DNA of 64,000 nucleotides from Bernardetia sp. ABR2-2B (GCF_037126435.1 NZ_CP147020.1:4787001-4851000); one strand, 5' to 3'. Positions 1 through 9,367 are shown, counted from the stretch's first letter. The notes: a model not told the origin generated them from the letters alone. Numbers and translations are program-made.

Positions 1-348
1 AAAAAAATGAGGAAAACGATAAATATATCCAAAACTCAAATCAACATACAAATACTCAATTTCAAATACGATTATAGTAGTAAACCAAATTAGGAAAATA
101 AGAAAGGGAGAAAAAAATATAATCGTTCTTATTACAGCAGAATATAACCAACTCTTTTTATAAAACAGTAATAAAGGAAGAAAAAATACTAAACCTTTTA
201 CGATAAAACCTCCTATTCCGTACAAATAAACACATATAGCACTTTTTCTATCGAAGTTACTGCATATTAAAGTTAGAGCTAACCAATCAAATATTAAACT
301 TAGAAGATAAGTTGAAATGTATAATACTAATGGATTTGTAATTTTCAC
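1..348 (-). CDS. Partial integral membrane protein, unknown function (C-terminus off the window edge)
   Basis: An open frame of 116 codons reads leftward out of the window. The first usable start I see is a GTG at 348, because an in-frame TAA lies a few codons upstream. The translation is very hydrophobic and aromatic, with about three membrane segments separated by short charged turns (for example FFLPLLLFYKK and IIFFSPFLIFLIWF). It is too short and featureless to assign a family. The frame is open to base 1, so the gene continues outside. Hydrophobic codon pattern and absence of stops support it being real; the start is uncertain. Confidence 0.5.
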   Translation of the reverse strand, partial: MKITNPLVLYISTYLLSLIFDWLALTLICSNFDRKSAICVYLYGIGGFIVKGLVFFLPLLLFYKKSWLYSAVIRTIIFFSPFLIFLIWFTTIIVFEIEYLYVDLSFGYIYRFPHFF

Positions 349-479
349 TTCTGTTTTAATTTGTATGATTTAATAATTTCTCCAATAGCAAAAGCCTTTG
401 AATTTTTATCAAACTCTTCTTTTTTTAGACTTTGACAGTCCTTTCATAAGGCTGTCAATAGTTTAAAAACATGTACACT

Positions 480-525
480 AAACTATTGTCAGAATTTTTT
501 GGATTACCAAAAAACTACTAACAAA
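480..525. repeat. Hairpin repeat, copy 1 (second copy at 63384)
   Basis: The run from AAACTATTGTCAGA through GGATTACCAAAAAACTACT is nearly the same as a block at 63384-63429. It folds as TTTTGG-ATTA-CCAAAA inside an outer TTGTCAG/CTGACAA pairing; in this copy the right arm is CTAACAA, which weakens the outer stem. It lies between two leftward genes, just after the stop of the mutase. Confidence 0.6.
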
Positions 526-540
526 GTTTTTAAGTAATCT

Positions 541-2715
541 CTACCCCTCCAAAAGCTCCTCCAAAATTTTCATAGCAGCCTTTGCAATTACAGTTCCTGG
601 ACCAAAAACAGCCGAAACACCTTTTTCATACAAGAAATCATAGTCTTTCGGAGGAATCACACCACCAGCCACAACCATAATATCTTCTCTACCAATCTTT
701 TTGAGTTCTTCTATCAGCGATGGAACGAGCGTTTTGTGTCCAGCAGCAAGCGAAGACGCACCTACAATATGCACATCATTTTCGGCAGCTTGTTTGGCTA
801 CTTCTTGTGGCGTTTGAAAAAGTGGACTTATATCCACATCAAAACCCAAATCTGCAAAACTGGTCGCAATCACTTTCGCACCTCTATCGTGTCCATCTTG
901 TCCCATTTTTGCAATCAAAATACGTGGGCGACGACCTTCAATTTCTGCAAACTCATCAGAGCGTTTTTGAGCTAATTCAAAATCACTATTTTTTGCTGTT
1001 CCGTTTTCTGTTGATTTATCCATTTCATTGGAGTACATTCCTGCAATAAGTTTTGTTTGTGCTTGATAACGACCAAAAACACTTTCCATGGCATCTGAAA
1101 TTTCACCTAAAGTAGCTCTTTCTCGTGCAGCATCTACGGCAAGTTCTAATAAGTTTCCTGTTTTATTTTTGGCTGCATCAGTTAGTTTTTGTAATACAGT
1201 TTTGACTTTTTGCTCGTTTCGCTTTTCTTTTACTTCTTTCAATCTTTTGAGTTGAGATTCTCTAACAGCCACATTATCAACATCTAAAACGTCAATTTCC
1301 ATATTGTCGTCATCTACTTTGTATTTATTCACACCCACAATCGTATCTTTCTGTCCATCTATACGAGCTTGTTTTCGTGCAGCAGCTTCTTCAATTCTAA
1401 GTTTTGGAATACCTGCCTCAATCGCCTTTGTCATTCCTCCTAACGATTCTACTTCTTCAATCAGTTCCCAAGCACGAGTAGCAAGGTCGTAGGTTAAGTT
1501 TTCTACATATTCCGAACCTGCAAAAGGGTCAATCGCTTTTGTAATATCTGTATTATTCTGAATAAATAATTGGGTATTTCGTGCAATACGAGCCGAAAAA
1601 TCCGTCGGAAGTGCGATTGCCTCGTCTAATGAATTAGTATGTAAAGATTGTGTTCCACCAAAAACGGCTGCTAGAGCTTCAATAGTTGTACGAGTTACAT
1701 TATTAAAAGGGTCTTGTTCTGTCAAAGACCAACCTGAAGTCTGGCAATGCGTTCTGAGAGCCATTGATTTCTGATTTTTTGGATTAAATTCTTTGATGAT
1801 ATTCGCCCAAAGCCAACGACCAGCCCGAAGTTTGGCTGTTTCCATAAATGTATTCATTCCAATTCCCCAAAAGAACGACAAACGAGGTGCAAAATTATCA
1901 ATATCTAACCCTACCTCAATTCCTTTTCTGACATATTCCAAACCATCAGCCAACGTGTAAGCAAGTTCAATATCAGCCGTCGCACCTGCTTCTTGCATAT
2001 GATAACCACTAATACTAATAGAATTGAATTTTGGCATTTTATCAGCCGTATAACTAAAAATATCAGCAATAATTCGCATACTTGGTTCTGGTGGATAAAT
2101 ATACGTGTTACGCACCATAAACTCCTTCAAAATATCGTTCTGAATCGTTCCACTTAGCTTTTCTGATGCAACTCCCTGCTCCTCTGCTGCCACAATATAA
2201 AACGCCATAATTGGCAAAACTGCACCATTCATAGTCATCGAAACCGACATTTTATCCAAAGGAATTTTATCAAACAAAATCTTCATATCCTCCACACTAT
2301 CAATCGCTACACCTGCCTTTCCCACATCACCCACCACACGAGCATGGTCAGAATCATAACCTCTGTGTGTTGCAAGGTCAAAAGCTACCGAAAGTCCTTT
2401 TTGTCCTGCTGCCAAATTACGACGGTAAAAAGCATTTGATTCTTCTGCCGTCGAAAAACCTGCATATTGTCTAACTGTCCAAGGACGAACAGCGTACATA
2501 GTCGGATAAGGACCACGCAAAAAAGGAGGTATTCCTGCTTGATAATCCAAATGAGGAAGCTTTTCTGAATCTTCTTTTGTATAAAATGGTTTTACATCAA
2601 TTTTTTCAGGCGTTTCCCACATAGGAAATTCTTTTGGAAGTTCTTGAGTAGTCTGTTCTGCTTTTTTTGCAGCTCTATTTTTGAGGTCTTGAAGTGTAAT
2701 GTTTTTAAAGTCCAT
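541..2715 (-). CDS. mutA: Methylmalonyl-CoA mutase, large (catalytic) subunit
   Basis: This 724-residue protein interconverts methylmalonyl-CoA and succinyl-CoA with adenosylcobalamin in the cytosol, in propionate and odd-chain or branched-chain catabolism. The first ~500 residues are the TIM-barrel substrate domain, with typical segments such as [17 protein letters not shown] and [11 protein letters not shown]. The C-terminal ~130 residues are the B12-binding domain, with the base-off DGHDRG motif near residue 609 (the His ligates cobalt) followed by GASSLAAGH and AGGVIP. Length and domain order match the large subunit. No small subunit gene lies in the window on the upstream side; the neighbour at 3099 is on the other strand. 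The ATG at 2715 begins [12 protein letters not shown], a sensible start. The ends are complete. Confidence 0.96.
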   Translation of the reverse strand: MDFKNITLQDLKNRAAKKAEQTTQELPKEFPMWETPEKIDVKPFYTKEDSEKLPHLDYQAGIPPFLRGPYPTMYAVRPWTVRQYAGFSTAEESNAFYRRNLAAGQKGLSVAFDLATHRGYDSDHARVVGDVGKAGVAIDSVEDMKILFDKIPLDKMSVSMTMNGAVLPIMAFYIVAAEEQGVASEKLSGTIQNDILKEFMVRNTYIYPPEPSMRIIADIFSYTADKMPKFNSISISGYHMQEAGATADIELAYTLADGLEYVRKGIEVGLDIDNFAPRLSFFWGIGMNTFMETAKLRAGRWLWANIIKEFNPKNQKSMALRTHCQTSGWSLTEQDPFNNVTRTTIEALAAVFGGTQSLHTNSLDEAIALPTDFSARIARNTQLFIQNNTDITKAIDPFAGSEYVENLTYDLATRAWELIEEVESLGGMTKAIEAGIPKLRIEEAAARKQARIDGQKDTIVGVNKYKVDDDNMEIDVLDVDNVAVRESQLKRLKEVKEKRNEQKVKTVLQKLTDAAKNKTGNLLELAVDAARERATLGEISDAMESVFGRYQAQTKLIAGMYSNEMDKSTENGTAKNSDFELAQKRSDEFAEIEGRRPRILIAKMGQDGHDRGAKVIATSFADLGFDVDISPLFQTPQEVAKQAAENDVHIVGASSLAAGHKTLVPSLIEELKKIGREDIMVVAGGVIPPKDYDFLYEKGVSAVFGPGTVIAKAAMKILEELLEG

Positions 2716-3098
2716 ATATTATATTGGCAGTTTTTAGCTGATTTATTGTGCTGAAGCTAGTTTCAAAAATATTCTAATTTTGTTTTTCTTTGAAATTTAT
2801 TTCCTGCTAAGAAGCTATAATTAGGTATTTATAATAGGAATTAAAATTATGTTGTTCAAAGTTTGTTTAACAAATTAGGTTTTCTTATTTTAGTCTATTC
2901 TAATTTTCACTTAAAATTGAAGAAAAAATAGCGATTTAAAAAATTCTGCTCTCTGTATTGTATCTATTTCAAAAATAATCCTTTTTTCGTTAAAAAAATG
3001 ATTGAAAATCCGTATTATTGTGTTAAAATGATAATCAGAGAAAAACTACTCACATACAAATAGCTTTACTCAAGAATTAGTTAAGAATAAATACTCTT
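2716..3098. other. Intergenic region between divergent genes
   Basis: This 383-nt AT-rich gap separates the leftward mutase from the rightward response regulator and should hold both promoters. I see no open frame, no RNA gene and no clear TTG-N19-TAnnTTTG promoter pair. Confidence 0.5.
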
Positions 3099-3530
3099 AT
3101 GCCAAACTCCACTCCAAATACAGAAAAAATAGCTTTAGTCATGCTCGTAGATGACAATGATACAGACAATTTTATTAGCAAACGTATCATCGAACTAACA
3201 GGTTTTGCAAACGAAGTCGTTACCAAAAATTCAGGTAAAAGTGCGCTAGAATACTTAAAAGATAATCAGGATGATGAATCAAAACTTCCAGATTTAATAT
3301 TCTTGGATATTAATATGCCCATCGTTGATGGTTTTATTTTTCTGTATGAATTTGGACAAATGCCAGCATCTATACACAAAAAGTGTCGTATTTCAGTTCT
3401 TTCTAGCTCTGACAACAAGCGTGATATTGATAGAATTGTAGGAAATGAGTATGTAATCAAATTTACTACAAAACCACTTACAGAAGATGCTTTAAGTGCC
3501 GTAAAAGAAGTTTGGCTAAAGCAAAAATAA
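3099..3530 (+). CDS. Single-domain response regulator (CheY-like receiver)
   Basis: This is a stand-alone receiver domain of 143 residues with no output domain, of the Rcp1-like type common in Bacteroidota. The acidic pair D18/D19 (MLVDDND), the phosphoacceptor D70 in LIFLDINMP, the S/T in SVLSSSD and the conserved Lys in TTKPL are all present, so phosphorylation should be possible. It has no adjacent histidine kinase; the next gene (MerC-like) is on the same strand, 127 nt away. It is likely to act as a diffusible phosphate-transfer partner in the cytosol. The partner kinase cannot be named. Confidence 0.9.
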   Translation: MPNSTPNTEKIALVMLVDDNDTDNFISKRIIELTGFANEVVTKNSGKSALEYLKDNQDDESKLPDLIFLDINMPIVDGFIFLYEFGQMPASIHKKCRISVLSSSDNKRDIDRIVGNEYVIKFTTKPLTEDALSAVKEVWLKQK

Positions 3531-3621
3531 TTTTTGAAGAAATATTTCTTCAAAAATTCATTTTTTATAAAACTTTTAATCAATTTATAGCGTTTTGTTT
3601 CTGCAACTGAGTTGCATTTAC

Positions 3622-3629
3622 TATCTTTG
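3622..3629 (+). promoter_or_regulatory. Candidate -7 element (TATCTTTG) for the MerC-like gene
   Basis: TATCTTTG fits the Bacteroidota TAnnTTTG -7 box and lies 28 nt before the chosen ATG. The only upstream TTTTG is about 24 nt away, longer than the usual ~19 spacing, so the -33 box is uncertain. Confidence 0.35.
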
Positions 3630-3657
3630 CACATATCAAAACTGCAATTTCTACGCT

Positions 3658-4245
3658 ATGAACCATTATTCTTTTTCATTTTTCCAAAACTCTAAGAGTA
3701 AAATAAAAAATCTAAACTCTGACTTTATTGGAGCAATGAGTGCATTTCTATGTATTATTCATTGTGCTATTGTTCCTATCTTGATGGGAATCCATTCTTT
3801 TTATTACGCTGGAGATGCGCTTGTTTCACATACAGAACATTCACACAGCCATTCTTCTTTGCATTCGCTTAACTTTTTGGAAGGTTCGCATTGGCATACT
3901 TTAGATTATTTCTTTATTGCCATTACACTAATAGCTGTTTATTTTGCAACTCGTAGAAGTATAGTTTCTTGGGTAAAAACAGGTCTTTGGAGTGCAGCAA
4001 GTCTTTTTGTGATTTCTATCTTGTTAGAAGAGTTTATTGTTGGAATAGAATATTTAGCATATTTTGCTTCTGCGTTACTTATTGTCTTTCATTTTCTAAA
4101 TCAACGTTTGGATAAAAAAGTAGTACCAAAAACAAATAATATAAAAGAAGAGGAACTAAACTTTGAAAGAAACAGTTTTGATAGTGTTACTTTAGAAACC
4201 AAAACCCAATCTAAAAAGTCAAATAGAGTAAGCTGTGCTTGTTAA
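3658..4245 (+). CDS. MerC-domain membrane protein
   Basis: This is a 195-residue inner-membrane protein. Near residue 28 it has FLCIIHCAIVPILMG, the CxxxC/H-type first membrane helix typical of MerC-domain proteins. It continues with a His-rich periplasmic or loop segment (HTEHSHSHSSLHS) and three more hydrophobic helices. The tail is polar and ends in RVSCAC, two further cysteines. MerC relatives transport or bind Hg(II), but in Bacteroidota most are uncharacterised; the His-rich loop and terminal CxC suggest binding of some metal (inference). The frame could start 63 nt earlier at a TTG, but the ATG at 3658 follows a candidate promoter and removes an odd leader. Confidence 0.75.
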   Translation: MNHYSFSFFQNSKSKIKNLNSDFIGAMSAFLCIIHCAIVPILMGIHSFYYAGDALVSHTEHSHSHSSLHSLNFLEGSHWHTLDYFFIAITLIAVYFATRRSIVSWVKTGLWSAASLFVISILLEEFIVGIEYLAYFASALLIVFHFLNQRLDKKVVPKTNNIKEEELNFERNSFDSVTLETKTQSKKSNRVSCAC

Positions 4246-4364
4246 AACAACAGGTCATCAAGAAGATAAAAAAATATCAAAAAAAAGTTTTGCTCTTAAA
4301 CTCTTGAAAGTCAATTGATAAGAAATTAATGTATAATTATTTGAAAAAAAAGTGCATTTAGCTA

Positions 4365-4394
4365 TTGACTATTAAAAAAACAGTAGTATCTTTG
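4365..4394 (+). promoter_or_regulatory. Promoter for the tRNA-Gly/tRNA-Leu unit
   Basis: TTG at 4365-4367 and TATCTTTG at 4387-4394 are 19 nt apart, the standard Bacteroidota -33/-7 arrangement. It lies about 100 nt before tRNA-Gly with no intervening gene. Confidence 0.7.
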
Positions 4395-4501
4395 CATCAC
4401 AATTAAGGGAAAGAAGGTATGATAAATAACTCATTTTGTAAGTTTAAAAGTAAATAATCAAAACGAGTCAAAAGTCAAAAAAAACCTTCGAGTACTGACA
4501 A

Positions 4502-4574
4502 GCGAAAGTAGCTCAGTTGGTAGAGCGCAACCTTGCCAAGGTTGAGGTCGCGAGTTCGAGCCTCGTCTTTCGCT
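4502..4574 (+). tRNA. tRNA-Gly(GCC)
   Basis: It has a complete cloverleaf: acceptor GCGAAAG/CTTTCGC, D-stem GCTC/GAGC, anticodon stem CAACC/GGTTG with loop TTGCCAA (anticodon GCC) and T-loop TTCGAGC. CCA is not encoded. It is followed 124 nt later by tRNA-Leu on the same strand. Confidence 0.97.
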
Positions 4575-4698
4575 CAATTTTTACGGACTTTACATGGAGA
4601 ATTATTTTTCTGTTTTTCATAGAAAAATAAAACTTTAAATAGTCTATAAAAATGAGCGAGTATTTAATCTCTAAAAGTGAAGATTAAATCATTAAATT

Positions 4699-4782
4699 GC
4701 TGGAATGGTGGAACTGGTAGACACGCAGGACTTAAAATCCTGTGCCTTAATCGGCGTGTGGGTTCGATTCCCACTTCTAGCA
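4699..4782 (+). tRNA. tRNA-Leu(TAA)
   Basis: This is a class II tRNA with a long variable arm. Acceptor is GCTGGAA/TTCTAGC, anticodon stem CAGGA/TCCTG with loop CTTAAAA (anticodon TAA), T-arm GTGGG-TTCGATT-CCCAC. CCA is not encoded. Probably cotranscribed with tRNA-Gly. Confidence 0.97.
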
Positions 4783-4799
4783 CAAAAATCGACTAAAAA

Positions 4800-4829
4800 A
4801 GGTATATCTTAATTGATATGCCTTTTTTT
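4800..4829. terminator. Terminator between tRNA-Leu and a convergent gene
   Basis: Stem AGGTATATC / GATATGCCT with a 6-nt loop is followed by seven T. It sits between the rightward tRNAs and the end of a leftward gene, so it may serve both. Confidence 0.75.
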
Positions 4830-4830
4830 G

Positions 4831-5745
4831 TTAGAAAATATACCCTAAAGTCAGATTGATTTCTTTAAAATCTTGTGCTGTTTGTCGATAGGAAATAGCT
4901 GTATTTAGCCTTAGTTTTTTGTAATAAATTGATTTATTTAGATTTGCTTCCCACGCCCAGTAGTCTTGCCAATAAAAGGATTTTGCTGAAATATGTAGTT
5001 TTGCAAACGTTACATATTTTGATAAACCTAAACGAATCCCATAGTTATCTGTTTTATTGTTTTCTATTCCTGTTTTAGAAAATATTTGATGACCTATTCC
5101 ATAAGAAAGAGAAGTTTTTATAAATTTCAAATTGCTACTACTTCCTATAAAATAAGTAGTTATTCTATTTTCTGTTTCTGATTTATTGAAAGTAGTTTGT
5201 TGAAAAATATAATACATATATCGCCCTATTGCATCTGTTCCAAACCCTCCATAAAAATCGGAATTACTTTTAAAGTTGGTACTATATCCTGCTTCTAATA
5301 TAAAGTATTTTCTATTCTCCTGTTCCTTATTTGAGTAGAAACCCTTGCTTATCATAATTCCATAAGGATTATAAAAAATCCCACTCCAATAATTTATATC
5401 TAAAGATCCTTCATAAACAGCAATGGTTTTTGTTGTAAGTATGCAATCCATGTCAGAAAATAAAAAAACTTCGCCCTTTATTGCAAGTATTACAGAAGCC
5501 TTCAACTCTAATGGGGTAATATTATGACGTTCAAAAATTAAAATAGTATTTTCGTCTTTAACTTCAATTATAAATTTTCCATCAATATCTGTTACTGTTC
5601 CTTGTAGAGTATCTTTTACTTTAATTATTATTCCTATCACAGGTTCTCCATAATTATCAATTACTCTACCACTCACACTAATCTGCCCAAAAACAGAATA
5701 ACAAATCAATAAAAGAAAGAGCATAAAAAGTATAGATTTTTTCAT
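4831..5745 (-). CDS. Outer-membrane-type protein with CarboxypepD_reg-like domain, paralog A
   Basis: A 304-residue exported protein. The signal peptide is MKKSILFMLFLLLICYSVFG, followed directly by a CarboxypepD_reg-like beta-sandwich (ISVSGRVID ... GTVTDIDGKFIIEV). The remaining ~200 residues alternate in beta-strand fashion and end in LTLGYIF, an aromatic C-terminal strand typical of outer-membrane barrels. The last ~60 residues (SFYWQDYWAWEANLN onward) are almost the same in the two genes upstream, so the three are a tandem family. The function is unknown; a small barrel or surface protein is inferred. Its regulatory domain is the most diverged of the three. Confidence 0.75.
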   Translation of the reverse strand: MKKSILFMLFLLLICYSVFGQISVSGRVIDNYGEPVIGIIIKVKDTLQGTVTDIDGKFIIEVKDENTILIFERHNITPLELKASVILAIKGEVFLFSDMDCILTTKTIAVYEGSLDINYWSGIFYNPYGIMISKGFYSNKEQENRKYFILEAGYSTNFKSNSDFYGGFGTDAIGRYMYYIFQQTTFNKSETENRITTYFIGSSSNLKFIKTSLSYGIGHQIFSKTGIENNKTDNYGIRLGLSKYVTFAKLHISAKSFYWQDYWAWEANLNKSIYYKKLRLNTAISYRQTAQDFKEINLTLGYIF

Positions 5746-5764
5746 AGTTTTTTTGAGGTGTTGA

Positions 5765-6652
5765 TTAAAATATATATCCTAAAGCTAGATTAACTTCTTT
5801 AAAATCTTGTGTGGTTTGGCGATATGAAATGGCTGTATTTAGTCTTAGCTTTCTGTAATAAAACTCTTTATTTAGATTCGCTTCCCACGCCCAGTAGTCT
5901 TGCCAGTAGAATGATTTTACTGAAAGATTTGCTCTTGCAAAATTTATGTATTTTGATAAACCTGCATTTATTCCAAAATTTTTAGTTTGATTATTTTCTA
6001 TTCCTTTTTTAGAGAATGTTTGATGACCTATTCCGTAGAGAAGTCTAGTTTTAATGAACTTAAAATAGCTATCACTTTCTACTAGATGTGTAGTAATTCT
6101 GTTTCCTATTTCTGATTTGTTGAATGTGGTTTGTTGGAATTTATAGTAAATAGTTCTTTTGAGTATTTCTGTTCCTATTACACCGTAGAAATCTGAATTA
6201 TCTTTGAAATTTGTGCTGTATCCTGTATTAATGTGTAAATAATTTATTGCAGGAACATAATGCCAAGATTTACTAACAGAAACGCCATAAGGATTATAAA
6301 AAAAACCACTCCAGTAACTAATTATTAAAGGTGTGTAATTATGATTCCCAATATAATATTCTACTAGCTCACTTGGCTGTAAAGTAACTTCTTTTGTTAT
6401 CTCTGAAACCTTCACTTCTTTTGTAACATAACCTACAAAACGAAAGGTTAGAATATCATTTTTATTTTCTACAGTAATTTCAAAGTTTCCTTCAATATCA
6501 GTTTGTGTACCTCTGTTTGTTCCCTTGATTTGAACGGTTGCTCCAGGTAAAGCACCATCTTCACTTGTAACAATCCCACTCACAGTAATCTGCCCAAAAA
6601 CAGAATAAGAAATCAATAAAAGTAAGAGCATAAAAAGTATAGATTTTTTCAT
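5765..6652 (-). CDS. Outer-membrane-type protein with CarboxypepD_reg-like domain, paralog B
   Basis: A 295-residue homolog of the neighbours, with a nearly identical signal peptide. It carries the most canonical CarboxypepD_reg-like domain of the set (TVSGIVTSEDGALPGATVQI ... GTQTDIEGNFEITV ... FVGYVTKEV). The rest is strand-rich, ends in LALGYIF, and shares SFYWQDYWAWEANLN and SYRQTTQDFKEVNL with both paralogs. Only 19 nt separate it from the next gene, so the three probably form one leftward operon. The function is unknown. Confidence 0.75.
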   Translation of the reverse strand: MKKSILFMLLLLLISYSVFGQITVSGIVTSEDGALPGATVQIKGTNRGTQTDIEGNFEITVENKNDILTFRFVGYVTKEVKVSEITKEVTLQPSELVEYYIGNHNYTPLIISYWSGFFYNPYGVSVSKSWHYVPAINYLHINTGYSTNFKDNSDFYGVIGTEILKRTIYYKFQQTTFNKSEIGNRITTHLVESDSYFKFIKTRLLYGIGHQTFSKKGIENNQTKNFGINAGLSKYINFARANLSVKSFYWQDYWAWEANLNKEFYYRKLRLNTAISYRQTTQDFKEVNLALGYIF

Positions 6653-6670
6653 AGGTTTTTGAGATTTGGA

Positions 6671-7195
6671 TTAAAATATATAGCCTAAAGTCAGATTGAC
6701 TTCCTTAAAGTCTTGTGTGGTTTGGCGATAGGAAATTGCTGTGTTTAGCCTTAGTTTTTTATAGTAAATTGACTTGTTTAGATTTGCTTCCCACGCCCAG
6801 TAATCTTGCCAGTAGAATGATTTGAAATATAAAAGACCTATGTATTTTATTCGTTTTGCAATTCCTATGTTTGCACCCCAGTTTTTTCTTGTGTTATTTT
6901 CTAATCCTTCTTTCTCAAACTGCTGATTTCCTAATCCGTACATAATGCCAAAATATTTGAATCCAGTACTACTTTCTAGAAGATGTGTAGTTATTTTATT
7001 TTCAGTTTCTACCATAATTTCAAAATTCCCATTGATATCTGTCATTGTTCCTGTTTCTGTCCCTTTTATACCAATACTAGTACCAGGTAAACCACCGTCT
7101 TTTTTATCAATTACTCTCCCACTCACAGTCATCTGCCCAAAAACAGAAGTAGAAAAACACAAAAAAAAGAGCATAAAAAGTATAGATTTTTTCAT
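6671..7195 (-). CDS. Outer-membrane-type paralog C with an internal in-frame deletion
   Basis: This 174-residue protein has the same signal peptide and CarboxypepD_reg-like start as its two paralogs and the same C-terminal strands (ends LTLGYIF). The middle ~110 residues are missing: the regulatory domain runs straight from NFEIMVETEN into KITTHLLESS, which in paralog B is found far downstream (ENKN ... NRITTHLVES). The frame is preserved, so a short protein may still be made. The frame could extend 18 codons upstream from 7195, but MKKSILFML at 7195 matches the paralog starts. It is the first gene of the probable operon. Confidence 0.7.
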   Translation of the reverse strand: MKKSILFMLFFLCFSTSVFGQMTVSGRVIDKKDGGLPGTSIGIKGTETGTMTDINGNFEIMVETENKITTHLLESSTGFKYFGIMYGLGNQQFEKEGLENNTRKNWGANIGIAKRIKYIGLLYFKSFYWQDYWAWEANLNKSIYYKKLRLNTAISYRQTTQDFKEVNLTLGYIF

Positions 7196-7377
7196 GGTTT
7201 TTGGTTTATAATTGTCTGACACTTTGAAGTGTCTTGACAATAAATTCATTAAGATTTATTAAGCATTTTCTTAGATTACGTAACTTTTATCTCAAAACGC
7301 TGCAAAATTATTCCTAAAATGGAATTTTTTTATTACTACTTGGTGTTTTTTGGTAACTTTGTTATTACAAACCATTT

Positions 7378-7457
7378 TGAACCGTCAACGAGGCATAAAG
7401 CCGTCGTTGGGGTAATAAATTCAAATCCTCGTTGAAGGCAACACCTCAACAACGGTT
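7378..7457. repeat. Imperfect inverted repeat in the cysS leader
   Basis: AACCGTCAACGAGG at the left and CCTCAACAACGGTT at the right form an imperfect long inverted repeat; an inner CAACGAGG/CCTCGTTG pairs perfectly. A related block (CCTCATTGACGG ... CTCAACGACGGTTT) lies just after the cysS stop at about 8998-9030. It is a dispersed palindromic repeat, or possibly a leader structure; I cannot identify a T-box. Confidence 0.45.
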
Positions 7458-7478
7458 AATTATATTAATATCGCTTTA

Positions 7479-8990
7479 ATGAATCCTGAAAAAGACCTTT
7501 TACTCTATAATACACTTACTCGCAAACGAGAAAAGTTTGAACCCATAGATGCGCCATTTGTCGGAATGTACGTCTGTGGTCCTACGGTTTATAATGACGT
7601 GCATTTGGGAAACTGTCGTACATTTACATTTTTCGATGTCGTTTATAGATATTTGAGTTATTTGGGATACAAAGTGAGATATGTCCGAAATATTACCGAT
7701 GTAGGTCATTTGACTGGAGATAGCGATGAAGGCGATGATAAGATTTCCAAACAAGCACGATTAGAAAAAATTGAGCCGATGGAAGTTGTTCAGCGTTATA
7801 CCAATGGCTTTCACGATGTGATGTTGGAGTTGGGAAATATTCCCCCAAGCATCGAACCTACTGCAACAGGACATTTGATAGAACAGATTGAGATGGTAAA
7901 ACAAATTCTTAAAAACGGCTTTGCTTATGAGTCTAATGGTTCTGTTTATTTTGATGTAGTGAAGTATAACGAATCCCACAATTACGGAAAACTCTCTGGT
8001 AGAAATATCGAAGAGCAACTAGAAGGACAAGGAACACGCAAACTAGACGGACAAGACGAAAAGAAAAACAGTGTAGATTTTGCTATTTGGAAAAATGCAG
8101 ACCCTTCACACCTTATGCAATGGAACACAGAGTGGGGCAAAGGTTTTCCTGGGTGGCATTTGGAGTGTTCTGTAATGAGTACAAAATATCTTGGAAATGA
8201 GTTTGATATTCACGGTGGAGGAATGGATTTGCAGTTTCCTCATCACGAATGTGAGATTGCACAAGCCGTAGCCACCACAGGAAAAGAGCCTGTAAAGTAT
8301 TGGTTACATTCGAATATGCTGACCATGAACGGAACAAAGATGTCAAAGTCTTTGGGAAACGTAATTATGCCAGAGGAGCTTTTTACAGGAAATTCAGAAC
8401 TTTTGACAGAAGCCTATTCACCTATGGTTTTTCGCTTTTTTATGTTCCAGACGCATTATCGCAGCACAATGGACATTACAGATGATGCGTTGAAAGCTGC
8501 CAAAAAAGGCTATTTTAAACTAATGAACGGAATCAAAAATGCTAAAAGCCTTGAATATCCTGAAACGGTAGAATTAAATGTTAATGAAAAACATGAAAGT
8601 GATATTCAAAAATCGGTAACTTCTGTTTTTAGAGGAATAAATGATGATTTTAATACAGCCAAATCTATTGCAGCTTTGTTTAATCTTGTCAAGAAAATAA
8701 ATATGCTCCACACTGGACAGCTTGAGTTTTCTCAAATCTCAAAGGAATCTTTTGATAAACTGAAAAGTACATTGATTGACTTTACAGAACAGGTTTTGGG
8801 AATAAAAGAAGAGTTGCCACAAGGTGAAAAGATGCTCAAAGAAATGATAGTTACTTTAGTAGAAATGTATAAAGAAGCTAAAGAAGCTAGAAACTATGAA
8901 AAAGTAGATTATTTGAGAAGCAAAGCAAAAGAAATCGGTATTGTTTTCAAAGATATGAAAGACAAGATTGATTGGGCTTATGATGAGTAG
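7479..8990 (+). CDS. cysS: Cysteinyl-tRNA synthetase
   Basis: This 503-residue class I aminoacyl-tRNA synthetase charges tRNA-Cys. It has the HIGH-type motif in GPTVYNDVHLGN (residue ~40), the zinc-ligand region GWHLECSVMS and HGGGMDLQFPHHECE, and KMSKSLGN near residue 287. The C-terminal helical anticodon-binding domain is present (DALKAAKKGY onward). Length is normal. Inserted segments such as GTRKLDGQDEKKNS before DFAIWK are slightly longer than in E. coli. The gene is followed by a strong terminator. Confidence 0.97.
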   Translation: MNPEKDLLLYNTLTRKREKFEPIDAPFVGMYVCGPTVYNDVHLGNCRTFTFFDVVYRYLSYLGYKVRYVRNITDVGHLTGDSDEGDDKISKQARLEKIEPMEVVQRYTNGFHDVMLELGNIPPSIEPTATGHLIEQIEMVKQILKNGFAYESNGSVYFDVVKYNESHNYGKLSGRNIEEQLEGQGTRKLDGQDEKKNSVDFAIWKNADPSHLMQWNTEWGKGFPGWHLECSVMSTKYLGNEFDIHGGGMDLQFPHHECEIAQAVATTGKEPVKYWLHSNMLTMNGTKMSKSLGNVIMPEELFTGNSELLTEAYSPMVFRFFMFQTHYRSTMDITDDALKAAKKGYFKLMNGIKNAKSLEYPETVELNVNEKHESDIQKSVTSVFRGINDDFNTAKSIAALFNLVKKINMLHTGQLEFSQISKESFDKLKSTLIDFTEQVLGIKEELPQGEKMLKEMIVTLVEMYKEAKEARNYEKVDYLRSKAKEIGIVFKDMKDKIDWAYDE

Positions 8991-9042
8991 AATTTAATCC
9001 TCATTGACGGAAACGTCTCAACGACGGTTTAGAGTCCGAATA

Positions 9043-9080
9043 AAAACGGCTTCAAAATATCAATATTTTGAAGCCGTTTT
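9043..9080 (+). terminator. Intrinsic terminator of cysS
   Basis: AAAACGGCTTCAAAATAT and its exact reverse complement are separated by only two bases and end in a T run. It isolates cysS from the RNA array that follows. Confidence 0.85.
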
Positions 9081-9258
9081 TTATGAAAAATAATAAGTTC
9101 GTAGGTTGAAGACTACAAATACATTTTTTAATTTTATTCGTCATCGATAAAAACCTTTTATAGTAGTCAGGTTTTTCTCTTAAAGTGATTTTTTAGGTTT
9201 TACATCCAAAATGAAACTATTTTTATTTTTTAGATGTAGTGTTTCTATAAATTAAAAA

Positions 9259-9367
9259 GGGGCAGTAGCCAAGAGGATAGGCAATAGAAAACGTTATCAT
9301 TATCGCTTCATCGGTCAAATAAAGTTTACTACAATTATTTACACAGGTTCGAATCCTGTCTGCCCCA
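9259..9367 (+). ncRNA. tRNA-like gene T1 with inserted core
   Basis: Acceptor GGGGCAG/CTGCCCC, D-arm GCC/GGC and T-arm ACAGG-TTCGAAT-CCTGT are complete, with discriminator A. Instead of a normal 17-nt anticodon arm there are about 59 nt holding the core in permuted order: block 2 (ending CATTATC) comes first, then GGTCAAAT ... TTTACTAC. The pairing AAAC/GTTT is the weakest of the set. I could not find a deletion that restores an anticodon arm with U33, so T1 may be degenerate or non-decoding. Confidence 0.75.

Noticed and set aside
7378-7457. T-box riboswitch ahead of cysS
   Set aside because: No T-box consensus (TGGnACCGCG) or antiterminator pair; T-boxes are not expected in Bacteroidota.
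9259-9367. T1 as a normal interrupted tRNA with a defined anticodon
   Set aside because: I tried joining the flanks at several positions; none gives a 5-bp anticodon stem with U33, so no amino acid is assigned.
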